DNA of 11,453 bases from Bacillota bacterium (GTDB lineage: Bacteria > Bacillota > Clostridia > Oscillospirales > Oscillospiraceae): NCBI GenBank assembly GCA_017861415.1, contig JAGFXS010000025.1, positions 1 through 11,453 of the forward strand, read 5' to 3'. Under the pieces are notes generated by a model, which worked only from the letters and a program-made list of their open reading frames with translations, was not told the origin of the DNA and did no database searches. This document shows, in pieces, positions 1 to 5,774 of the stretch (its first letter is position 1; every line of letters starts with the position of its first letter). Made by a program: the position numbers and the translations under genes.

Positions 1-475
1 GTCTGCTCCGATTGAGGCTTCAAAAATGAAGGTGGAGCTGGCTGACGCCATTTTACGCAGGCTGCGCTTTGATAAAGCTACCAGAGAGCGGATAGTAAAC
101 CTGGTGAGCATCTGCGATAATACCATATCCAATGATAGGAAATCAATTCGGCGCAGTCTATATCAGCTTACGCCCGAGGTGTTCTTTCAGATGTTGGAGG
201 TAAGGCGTGCAGAGACCATGGGGCAGGCAGCAAATTATCATGGCCTTCAGGCGGAGTACGATCAGATTGAGATTTTGGCGAGGAAGATACTGGAGGAAGA
301 AGGGTATCTGACTCTTCATGACCTGGCAGTTACAGGAACAGATCTGATCTCTCAGGGGTATCATGGTGCGGAAATCGGCCTCCGGCTGGCCCAGATTTTA
401 GATGCCGTTCTGGATGGAAAAGTTGCCAATGAAAAGGAAGCATTGCTGAATTTTGAAGAAGAGGGGAACGTCTAA
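1..475 (+). CDS. cca: CCA-adding tRNA nucleotidyltransferase, C-terminal part (5' truncated by window)
   Basis: The reading frame is open from base 2 to a TAA at 473-475, giving about 157 C-terminal residues; the N-terminal catalytic head lies outside the window. The enzyme adds or repairs the 3' CCA end of tRNA in the cytoplasm. The visible part matches the body and tail of the Firmicutes class II enzyme: an ILRRLRFDKATRERI segment, then TPEVFFQMLEVRRAETMGQA, then the C-terminal signature LAVTGTDLISQGYHGAEIG followed by LDAVLDGKVANEKEALL (the tRNA_NucTran2_2-type domain). The internal ATG at 26 is not the real start because the frame continues upstream. No U-tailed terminator follows, although a GAAA-loop hairpin lies about 85 bases downstream. 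Identity is from recognised family motifs; a close poly(A) polymerase family relative is the only serious alternative. Confidence 0.85.
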   Translation, partial: SAPIEASKMKVELADAILRRLRFDKATRERIVNLVSICDNTISNDRKSIRRSLYQLTPEVFFQMLEVRRAETMGQAANYHGLQAEYDQIEILARKILEEEGYLTLHDLAVTGTDLISQGYHGAEIGLRLAQILDAVLDGKVANEKEALLNFEEEGNV

Positions 476-560
476 ACAGGGAGGATGAAGCATATTCTCT
501 TCCAAAGAGAGCTGACGTTACGATTAGTAAGCTCATGGATAAACAAAAAAGAAGTGAGCA

Positions 561-588
561 TTTGCCCTTCATGAAAATGAGGGGTAAA
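561..588. other. 12-bp hairpin with GAAA tetraloop downstream of cca
   Basis: Bases 561-572 pair with 577-588 through G-T wobbles at two positions, closing a GAAA loop (573-576). GNRA loops make very stable RNA hairpins. It lies 86 bases after the cca stop and is followed by TAAAATCTC rather than a T run, so it is not a standard intrinsic terminator on the plus strand. It could be a 3' stability element of the cca transcript or part of a small RNA. Confidence 0.4.
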
Positions 589-652
589 ATCTCAATTTTG
601 GGAAAACTCGCAGATGCTCTATGATGATTTTACTAAAAAAACAATTTTTCTC

Positions 653-681
653 TTTATTTTTCTTAGACGGTGTGTTATACT
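653..681 (+). promoter_or_regulatory. Possible extended -10 promoter upstream of the permease leader
   Basis: TGTTATACT at 673-681 is an extended -10 element (TGn plus TATACT, one mismatch to TATAAT). The -35 position 17 bases upstream (653-658, TTTATT) is poor, but the surrounding DNA is very AT-rich and an extended -10 can compensate. A transcript would start near 688 and run through the 31-codon ORF at 772 toward the permease at 1204. Confidence 0.4.
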
Positions 682-771
682 GGCACTGCGTTGAACGCTC
701 TGCCTTTTGCAGAGACCGAACCATGAAGAGTTCGCGTAAGGCTCAATGATATTTTTGAATGGGGGGACGCC

Positions 772-867
772 ATGCATCAAAAGACACAAGAGAAACAGAA
801 AGGAAAGAGCTGTTGCTGGGTGACCACTATGGGTGCGAGAGTGCCGACATTGGTGAAACCAGAATAA
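772..867 (+). CDS. Possible 31-residue leader peptide or spurious ORF
   Basis: An ATG at 772 follows a G-rich run (GGGGGGACGCC) at a workable distance and opens a 31-codon frame ending in TAA at 865-867. The peptide is basic and polar at its start (MHQKTQEKQKGK), has two adjacent cysteines and a tryptophan, and has no membrane segment or known motif. It lies between a possible promoter (676-681) and the permease start, where a leader peptide could sit. It overlaps the minus-strand ORF 777-1091 almost completely, so at most one of them is likely real. Function unknown. Confidence 0.22.
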   Translation: MHQKTQEKQKGKSCCWVTTMGARVPTLVKPE

Positions 868-1091
868 GCGGCAAAAATTGAGACGCTGAGAACCAATTTT
901 GCTTTTGCCTTTTGGGAGAAAAGGAGGAAAGCAGCCGCAAACAGCCCAATCAAGAGGTACTTATCTTCAAGAGGATGGGAGAAATAGTAACCAACTAAAT
1001 GACCCGATACTTTGGACCTGAGCCACGCTAGAGGATTGGGCCAAGCCAAAATCCTTGGAAGCAGAGGGTTTCTCTGCGCAGCATGACACAT
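777..1091 (-). CDS. Hypothetical hydrophobic 104-residue ORF, doubtful
   Basis: The frame begins at an ATG directly abutting a GAGGAG sequence, which is too close for normal initiation, and ends with TGA at 777-779. The product would be 104 residues with one to two hydrophobic stretches (around YLLIGLFAAAFLLFS and KLVLSVSIFAAYSGF). I recognise no family. Codon use looks plausible, but the ribosome binding site spacing and lack of homology argue against it. It could be the fragment of a decayed membrane protein, or chance. Confidence 0.2.
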   Translation of the reverse strand: MCHAAQRNPLLPRILAWPNPLAWLRSKVSGHLVGYYFSHPLEDKYLLIGLFAAAFLLFSQKAKAKLVLSVSIFAAYSGFTNVGTLAPIVVTQQQLFPFCFSCVF

Positions 1092-1203
1092 CTCCTCGCG
1101 AGATGCAGTCTGAATACTTGCTGTAATTGAAACTTGAGACTACATCTTATTGCTTTGTACGTTTTTAGTTCAACTTTTCAACAAGAAACGAGGTATATTT
1201 TTT

Positions 1204-2667
1204 ATGAGTAATTCGGGAGAGAAAAAACAGGGCGGCATTGGTGCATTTGACTTTTTCTGCATCGGTTTCGGCTCTATCGTAGGCGTGGGCTGGGCAGTGT
1301 CCGTCAATAGATGGATGGCAAACTGCGGCGGCCCCCTACCCGCAGCTTTTGGCTATATTCTGGCTCTGGTCATGATGATCCCCGTAGCACTTTGCTACTG
1401 CGAGCTGGCCCCCATGATGCCTGTCGCCGGCGGCGGCATGGCTTACGCTTACGGCGCATTTAATGACAAGATCGCTTTCATCTCTGGCTGGGCCGCCTTC
1501 GGCGCCTTCGTCACCATCATCCCCTGGGAAGCTATCTTCGTCGTTGACATTCTGAGCATTCTGATTCCTGCAGCTAAGGGCCCCGTGCTCTATAGCCTGG
1601 CTGGAGCTGACATCTGCCTGGGCCACATCGTCATTGGTACTGCCATGACCTTGATCCTGTTCTATGTCAACATCAGAGGCGCAACGACTTCCGCCTTTGC
1701 CCAGAGAATCATGACCGTTATCCTGATCGCTGTTGGCTTGCTGGCTATCATCATGGGCCTGGTCAACTTTGACGCCGCAAACTTCCAGCCCATCTATGAG
1801 AAGGTTCTAACCCCCGAAGGTAATCCTGTTGGTTCCCACAACAGCTTCTTTGGCGGTGCAATTGCCATCTTGGCTTCCGCTCCCTTCTTCCTGGCTGGTT
1901 TTGAGACCATCCCCCAGGCTGTTGAGGACGCAGAAGGCGACATCACTTCCGTTGGTAAGACCGTGGTTCTGGCTGTCGGCCTGGCCTGCGTATTCTATGC
2001 TGCCATGTTGTTCTCCATGGGTTCCGCTTATCCCTGGCAGGAGTTCTACCTGCTGCCCAAGCCCGCAGCGTCTTCCTTGATGAAGCTCATCTACGAAGGC
2101 AGCCTGGGTGTGGTTCTGTACTATATCATTCTGGCAGGCGCTATGATGGGTCTGATCACCACCTGGAACGGCTTCCTGATGGCATCCCCCCGTCTGCTCA
2201 TGAGCATGGCTCGTGGCTACATGGCACCCCAGTTCCTGGCTAAGCAGAACGCCCATGGCGTTCCCGTCAACGGCCTGTATCTCTGCACCATCCTTTCCCT
2301 GATCGCTCCCTTCCTGGGCATGGGCCTCATTGACCCCCTGACCTCCTTCTCCGCCGCAGGCTTCGTGCTGTCTTGGATGGTAACCTCCTTCAGCCTGGTG
2401 CGTCTGCGCATGAAGGAGCCCAACAGAGAGCGTCCCTACAAGATCCCCGGCGGCATTGCTACCGGCTGGTTCGCTGCTATCGTGATGACCGTCGTCTTCG
2501 TGCTGCTGTTCGTACCCGGCAACCCCGTGTTCATGGGTGCAATGGCCATTAAGTTCTTCGTCGTCTGGATGCTCATCGGCCTTGTGTTGTTCCTTGCCAC
2601 TGCTGGCACAAGAAATTCCAAGACTCCCGAGGAGCGCAGAGCTGCTATCTTCGCACGCAGCAAGTAA
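1204..2667 (+). CDS. APC-superfamily amino-acid permease, 487 residues
   Basis: This is an integral membrane amino-acid transporter of the APC superfamily with about 12 hydrophobic segments. The first transmembrane segment carries GFGSIVGVGWAVSVN, the equivalent of the substrate-binding G-rich unwound helix. A later segment has FFLAGFETIPQAVEDAEGD, the usual F-x-G-F-E motif followed by an acidic loop. The C-terminal region has EPNRERPYKIPGG, typical of the family. I chose ATG 1204 because AACGAGGT lies about nine bases upstream and because the 18 residues encoded upstream in frame are not family-like. Codon choice is strikingly biased to CCC, ATC, GGC, CTG and AAG, unlike the neighbours, suggesting high expression. 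The substrate cannot be read from sequence. A 116-residue membrane protein follows 77 bases downstream and may share its transcript. Confidence 0.9.
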   Translation: MSNSGEKKQGGIGAFDFFCIGFGSIVGVGWAVSVNRWMANCGGPLPAAFGYILALVMMIPVALCYCELAPMMPVAGGGMAYAYGAFNDKIAFISGWAAFGAFVTIIPWEAIFVVDILSILIPAAKGPVLYSLAGADICLGHIVIGTAMTLILFYVNIRGATTSAFAQRIMTVILIAVGLLAIIMGLVNFDAANFQPIYEKVLTPEGNPVGSHNSFFGGAIAILASAPFFLAGFETIPQAVEDAEGDITSVGKTVVLAVGLACVFYAAMLFSMGSAYPWQEFYLLPKPAASSLMKLIYEGSLGVVLYYIILAGAMMGLITTWNGFLMASPRLLMSMARGYMAPQFLAKQNAHGVPVNGLYLCTILSLIAPFLGMGLIDPLTSFSAAGFVLSWMVTSFSLVRLRMKEPNRERPYKIPGGIATGWFAAIVMTVVFVLLFVPGNPVFMGAMAIKFFVVWMLIGLVLFLATAGTRNSKTPEERRAAIFARSK

Positions 2668-2744
2668 GCGATACGTTACCGAGCGCTTGCCAAGGTAAAC
2701 ACTTTTTGCACAGCATCTGAGGAAAAAGGAGACTAGTAAACTCT

Positions 2745-3095
2745 ATGCCTACGGAGAATATTGCTTCTGGATCAATTATTGCAATTGATATGGGGATCTA
2801 TTGGGTTCTAACCGCGGTTTTTCTTTGGCTCATGGATCTTTATGCCCAAAAAAAACTGGGCGGAAAACGGTCTTTGGGATATAAAGTCCTGAGGTTGCCG
2901 AAATTCATTGCCCTAAGTGCTGCTTCGTTATATACGATTGTGCTTATTGTGATGAGCATGTACTTCGACTTGGCTGTGAAGATGTCAACGGAAACCTATT
3001 TAGGCCTACCGTATTTCATCATCTGGGTCTTCTTCCTGGTGAATATGATGCGAAGAGTGAGAGCGGAGACTAAGGGGAGACCCTGGTTGAAGTGA
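2745..3095 (+). CDS. Small membrane protein of unknown function downstream of the permease
   Basis: The ATG at 2745 is preceded by AAAGGAGAC at about eleven bases. The 116-residue product has three hydrophobic segments (roughly residues 11-33, 54-76 and 85-102) separated by a basic loop (AQKKLGGKRSLGYK) and ends in a charged tail (RRVRAETKGRPWLK). I do not recognise a family. It lies 77 bases after the amino-acid permease and before a strong terminator, so the two genes probably form one transcription unit. A partner or accessory of the permease is a reasonable guess from context only, by analogy with small membrane proteins paired with some sodium symporters. A weak 5-bp hairpin with a T run (2676-2707) lies between the genes and might lower read-through. 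Codon use is more AT-rich than in the permease. Confidence 0.7.
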   Translation: MPTENIASGSIIAIDMGIYWVLTAVFLWLMDLYAQKKLGGKRSLGYKVLRLPKFIALSAASLYTIVLIVMSMYFDLAVKMSTETYLGLPYFIIWVFFLVNMMRRVRAETKGRPWLK

Positions 3096-3121
3096 TCCAA
3101 GGCAGAAAATTGCATTACAAG

Positions 3122-3159
3122 ACAGACACCGTAACAAATTGTTACGGTGTCTGTTTTTT
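3122..3159 (+). terminator. Intrinsic terminator after the permease unit
   Basis: A perfect 14-bp stem (3122-3135 with 3141-3154) encloses a five-base loop, and the stem runs directly into a T run (3154-3159). It lies 26 bases after the stop of the 116-residue gene and should end the permease transcript. Confidence 0.93.
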
Positions 3160-3448
3160 CTGCCAATAACGACCCTAACTGTAGAAATATTGAACTTGTT
3201 GAGCAGGACTTCGGAATTAAGTTCCAATGAGGCCAGTTGAAACGTAAAGAAATGGAGTAGCATATTCATGGGTCGCATACTATTCTGCGTCATAATCTAT
3301 GGGTTTAGCTATTATGATCAAAGGGATGCCTTGTGAATTCTCGGACAAATCTTAGTCCATCTCTTGTTTCTGCGCTTGTTCAATGCTACAATAATATAAA
3401 TCCAAGCATACGGGGGACCGTTTGCAGAAAACAAAGGATTATTTGCCT
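3160..3448. other. Intergenic region before the PAP2 gene
   Basis: Between the terminator and the PAP2 start I see only a promoter near the right end (3364-3392). A 22-codon frame at 3268-3336 with GGAG upstream is present, but nothing in the peptide supports it. The rest is AT-rich and featureless to me. Confidence 0.4.
3364..3392 (+). promoter_or_regulatory. Sigma-A promoter for the PAP2 / PF06695 unit
   Basis: TTGTTT (3364-3369) and TACAAT (3387-3392) are separated by exactly 17 bases, and TGC precedes the -10 to give an extended -10 element. Transcription would start near 3399, leaving a leader of about 50 bases before ATG 3449. Confidence 0.6.
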
Positions 3449-4000
3449 ATGGATAAATTATCTCAAAGTGAATTGAGCCTTTTGGAATTTATAGCGGAGC
3501 ATATGCACAGCGGTACGCTGGATTATCTGATGCCTGTGATTTCTGGCTTGGGCGATTTGGGGATATTCTGGATTGTACTGGCACTGGTGCTACTTTCTCT
3601 GCCACAGGATCGTGCGAGAGGGGTACAAGTCGGACTTGCGGTGCTGCTCAGTGGTATTGTTTGCAATCTGCTGCTAAAAAACTTGGTGGCCAGACCAAGG
3701 CCTTTTGAATTTCAGCCGCTTTTAGAGCTGATTGTCGCTGCACCTCACGATTTTTCCTTCCCATCTGGGCACACCACCGCATCTTTTGCGGCGGCCACCG
3801 TTTTGGTTCGCAGCGGATGGAAAGCCGCGCCGGTGGCAGTGCTTTTGGCAGTGCTCATTGCCTTCTCACGGCTTTATCTGAACGTTCACTTTCCCACCGA
3901 TGTGCTGGCTGGTGTGCTCACGGGTGTCGCGCTGGGCTTTATCACCACAAAGCTATATAGTCTGGCGACAGGCAGGCGCAAGCATAGCAAGGGGGTGTGA
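3449..4000 (+). CDS. PAP2-superfamily membrane phosphatase, 183 residues
   Basis: This is a type 2 phosphatidic acid phosphatase-like membrane enzyme. Family members dephosphorylate lipid phosphates such as undecaprenyl pyrophosphate, phosphatidylglycerol phosphate or phosphatidate at the outer face of the membrane. All three active-site motifs are intact: K-x6-RP at residues 77-85 (KNLVARPRP), PSGH at 105-108, and S-R-x5-H-x3-D at 140-151, with His108 and His147 as expected catalytic residues. Hydrophobic segments surround the motifs and the tail is basic. I prefer ATG 3449 over the upstream in-frame TTG at 3422 because AAAGGAT sits ten bases before the ATG and the family-like sequence starts there. 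It lies seven bases from the next gene, so the two are very probably co-transcribed. The exact lipid substrate is not determined by sequence. Confidence 0.9.
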   Translation: MDKLSQSELSLLEFIAEHMHSGTLDYLMPVISGLGDLGIFWIVLALVLLSLPQDRARGVQVGLAVLLSGIVCNLLLKNLVARPRPFEFQPLLELIVAAPHDFSFPSGHTTASFAAATVLVRSGWKAAPVAVLLAVLIAFSRLYLNVHFPTDVLAGVLTGVALGFITTKLYSLATGRRKHSKGV

Positions 4001-4006
4001 CGTCTC

Positions 4007-4474
4007 ATGCCCACCATTGCGGCGGAATATATTCACACTATGGTTATTGCCATGACCCCTGTTTTGGAGCTCCGAGGTGCCATTCCTTATGGGTTGGCCC
4101 ATGGGTTACCGTTCTGGCCCATCTTTGTCGTTGCTGTGGTGGGGAATGTGATTCCTGTGCCCTTTTTAATTTTGTTTATTCGACCGGTGTTCGCCTTTCT
4201 GCGCCGTAGCAGAGTTTTAGGGACTTTTATTGAGCGAATGGAGCGACGGGCCCACTTGAAGGGACGCAAGGTAAACCGGTATAAAACCTTGGGCCTGTTT
4301 ATTCTGGTGGCAATCCCTCTTCCAGGGACTGGTGCTTGGACCGGCGCACTGGTGGCGGCTTTCTTGGATATCCGCATGCGAAATGCGCTCCTGGCCATCA
4401 CCTTAGGGGTGCTGGCGGCAGGAATTATTGTATCTTTGGTCAGTTATTCGGCTTTCTTTGTGTTCTTCCGATAA
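4007..4474 (+). CDS. PF06695 (Sm_multidrug_ex / COG2426) membrane protein, 155 residues
   Basis: This small integral membrane protein belongs to the family called small multidrug export protein. Family-typical segments are TPVLELRGAIPYGLAHG (residues 17-33) and FILVAIPLPGTGAWTGALVA (98-117), each resembling a re-entrant helix rich in P and G, with membrane helices around 36-60, 95-118 and 126-152 and a basic linker (residues 80-94). Structural modelling in the literature groups PF06695 with the DedA/VTT family of membrane transport proteins, so lipid or small-molecule transport is at least as likely as drug export. ATG 4007 follows AAGGGGG about eleven bases upstream, inside the end of the PAP2 gene. 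Six bases separate the genes, indicating an operon. A terminator follows at 4503. Confidence 0.82.
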   Translation: MPTIAAEYIHTMVIAMTPVLELRGAIPYGLAHGLPFWPIFVVAVVGNVIPVPFLILFIRPVFAFLRRSRVLGTFIERMERRAHLKGRKVNRYKTLGLFILVAIPLPGTGAWTGALVAAFLDIRMRNALLAITLGVLAAGIIVSLVSYSAFFVFFR

Positions 4475-4502
4475 AAGAATCAGTAAAGTCATATATAAAC
4501 GC

Positions 4503-4540
4503 AGCCCCGGAGAGATGAAGCGGTCTCTCCGGGGCTTTTT
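4503..4540 (+). terminator. Intrinsic terminator between convergent PF06695 gene and proC
   Basis: A perfect GC-rich 13-bp stem (4503-4515 with 4524-4536) encloses an eight-base loop and runs into five T residues (4536-4540), a good plus-strand terminator. On the minus strand the same hairpin is followed by GCGTTTAT, a weaker tail, so it may also serve proC with lower efficiency. Confidence 0.88.
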
Positions 4541-4566
4541 AGATGCAAAGATGACAGAGAATAACG

Positions 4567-5376
4567 TTAGCCTTTGCCTAAAGCGATGTTCTTTTCAAAG
4601 GCGGCGACCACAGCTTCCATGCATGCACTGCGCAGACTGTGCCGCTCCAACGTCCGCACTCCCTGGATGGTGCTACCACCGGGACTACACACCTCGTTTT
4701 TGAGCTGTTCAGGATGCTTCCCGCTTACCAGAACCATCTGGGCGGCGCCCAGTACAGTCTGTGCGGCAAAGTTAACTGCGTCGGTCCGAGAGAGGCCGCA
4801 GGCCACGCCACCGTCCGCCAATGCGTCAATAAAAAGATAGGTGAAGGCGGGGCCACAGCCGGAGACGGAAGTGCCCGCATCAATGAGACTTTCGTCAAGA
4901 GGATATAGACCACCCGCTCCGGACATGCCAGCGAGGAAAGCGCCAAGCTGCTCTTGAGTCACAGTGCCGCTGCGAGCATAGAGGATGACCCCAGCCCCTA
5001 AGGAGACAGGGGTGTTGGGCATGATGCGGATGACAGGGCAGATCCCGCCGGACATTTCCTCCAGTTGGGCAATGGTTAGACCCGCGGCCATGGACACTAA
5101 AACCGGTGGGTTGCTGCGGCGCTGCAAGATAGCAGCAAGATCTCGTAGGAGTCCGGCCATCATGTGGGGTTTGACCCCCAAAAAGAGAAACTGGCTTTCT
5201 AAAATAACAGCCTCCTGCTTGTCGGCCCGGCAGCCGAGCTCTTGAGCAAGGGTCTCGGCCTTTTCCTGGAAATGGTCGGTGAGGATGACTTCGGAGGGGG
5301 GCAGAATTTTAACGGCAGCCTTTGCCAGGGCACTGCCCATATTGCCAGTACCAATAAAACCAAACGTAGTGGACAT
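4567..5376 (-). CDS. proC: Pyrroline-5-carboxylate reductase, 269 residues
   Basis: ProC catalyses the last step of proline synthesis, reducing 1-pyrroline-5-carboxylate to proline with NAD(P)H in the cytoplasm. The N-terminal Rossmann motif GTGNMG is at residues 9-14, followed by FLGVKP, the VIRIMPNTP segment, SGCGPAF, and the C-terminal signature EVCSPGGSTIQGV. Length is normal for the family (about 270). ATG 5376 is chosen because AAGGAGTG lies about eight bases upstream; upstream in-frame ATGs would add residues unlike the family. It is a single-gene unit: the neighbour upstream (sigK) is divergent and the neighbour downstream is convergent. A well-formed promoter lies 40 to 70 bases upstream. 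No unusual feature is seen in the enzyme itself. Confidence 0.96.
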   Translation of the reverse strand: MSTTFGFIGTGNMGSALAKAAVKILPPSEVILTDHFQEKAETLAQELGCRADKQEAVILESQFLFLGVKPHMMAGLLRDLAAILQRRSNPPVLVSMAAGLTIAQLEEMSGGICPVIRIMPNTPVSLGAGVILYARSGTVTQEQLGAFLAGMSGAGGLYPLDESLIDAGTSVSGCGPAFTYLFIDALADGGVACGLSRTDAVNFAAQTVLGAAQMVLVSGKHPEQLKNEVCSPGGSTIQGVRTLERHSLRSACMEAVVAAFEKNIALGKG

Positions 5377-5415
5377 GAGGATCACTCCTTTTATCATTAG
5401 GTTACCCTTAGGCTC

Positions 5416-5444
5416 AGTGTAGCATATGGGACGGGGCGGCACAA
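5416..5444 (-). promoter_or_regulatory. Sigma-A promoter for proC
   Basis: Reading the minus strand, TTGTGC (5444-5439) is followed after exactly 17 bases by TACACT (5421-5416), with TGC just before the -10 to make an extended -10. The start would fall near 5409, about 33 bases before the proC ATG. Confidence 0.6.
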
Positions 5445-5528
5445 GTCGCAAGATGGGAAAAATAGGACAAGCAGGCGGAAATAGAGACAGGCAACCCAGG
5501 AATAGAATGGCGCAGGGGGTGTGCAATT

Positions 5529-5774
5529 ATGCTCACAGCATGGATAATGTTACTCATGAACAGTCTGTTTTTTTCTTTAAGGCTGGGCAATAACGGATCC
5601 TTTCCCCGCCCCCTACGGGCGGAGGAAGAACGGGAATGCCTGGAAAAAGTAGCGCAGGGCGATATGGAGGCGAGGAACAAGCTCATTGAGCACAATTTGC
5701 GTTTGGTGGCCCATATCATTAAGAAAAGAGTAAGCGGAAAGAGTTTTTCTCTCGCAGAAGATGAACTTCGGTAA
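5529..5774 (+). CDS. sigK: N-terminal fragment of sporulation sigma factor K, interrupted by a recombinase-bearing element
   Basis: The first 66 residues are the start of pro-sigma-K: a hydrophobic pro-sequence (MLTAWIMLLMNSLFFSLRLG), then NNGSFPRPL, an acidic stretch, GDMEARNKLIEHNLRLVAHI and IKK. Sigma-K directs late mother-cell gene expression in sporulation; the pro-sequence is normally removed by proteolysis. After Lys66 (codon ending at 5726) the expected sigma-70 region 2 continuation (typically aromatic residues, then a DDLISIG-type segment) is replaced by 15 unrelated residues and a TAA at 5772-5774. ATG 5529 has AGGGGGTG about eight bases upstream. A large serine recombinase ends on the opposite strand at the break. 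The arrangement equals spoIVCB next to spoIVCA in Bacillus subtilis, where excision of the skin element rebuilds sigK. The 3' half is not in this window, so loss by rearrangement is an alternative. Confidence 0.9.
   Translation: MLTAWIMLLMNSLFFSLRLGNNGSFPRPLRAEEERECLEKVAQGDMEARNKLIEHNLRLVAHIIKKRVSGKSFSLAEDELR
5700..5745. other. Predicted left attachment junction of the sigK element
   Basis: Similarity to sigma-K ends at codon 66 (5724-5726). DNA left of this is sigK; DNA right is element. The recombinase stop codon (5719-5721) and the last one or two codons lie on the sigK side. A crossover core shared with the distant sigK half should lie at or shortly before 5726, most likely within CATATCATTAAGAAA (5712-5726). 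The exact core cannot be set without the other end. Confidence 0.6.

Larger units (their letters stand above)
476..1203. other. 728-bp stretch without a confident gene; possible long leader of the permease
   Basis: This holds no recognisable protein. Visible items are a 12-bp hairpin with GAAA loop (561-588), an extended -10 promoter-like site (676-681), a 6-bp hairpin (698-714), a 31-codon plus-strand ORF with a G-rich ribosome binding site (772-867), a hydrophobic minus-strand ORF (777-1091) and a small hairpin (1089-1105). I looked for T-box, lysine, SAM, guanidine, glycine and c-di-GMP riboswitch signatures by eye and found none convincing. If the 676 promoter is real, the permease transcript has a leader of about 515 nt. 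Confidence 0.4.

Noticed and set aside
2676..2707. Hairpin plus T run between the permease and the small membrane gene as a terminator
   Set aside because: The stem is only 5 bp with a 13-base loop, too weak to call; the strong terminator is after the second gene.
3268..3336. 22-codon plus-strand frame with GGAG upstream
   Set aside because: Very short, without a recognisable motif or link to neighbouring genes.
3422..3448. TTG start nine codons upstream for the PAP2 gene
   Set aside because: ATG 3449 has a better-placed ribosome binding site, and the added residues are not part of the family.
4985..5245. Plus-strand frame opposite proC
   Set aside because: It is an antisense shadow; the minus strand encodes complete ProC with all motifs.
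5479..5508. Sigma-E-like promoter for sigK (AATAGAAT as -10 at 5501-5508)
   Set aside because: The -35 match is poor and the implied start near 5515 would fall inside the ribosome binding site of sigK.
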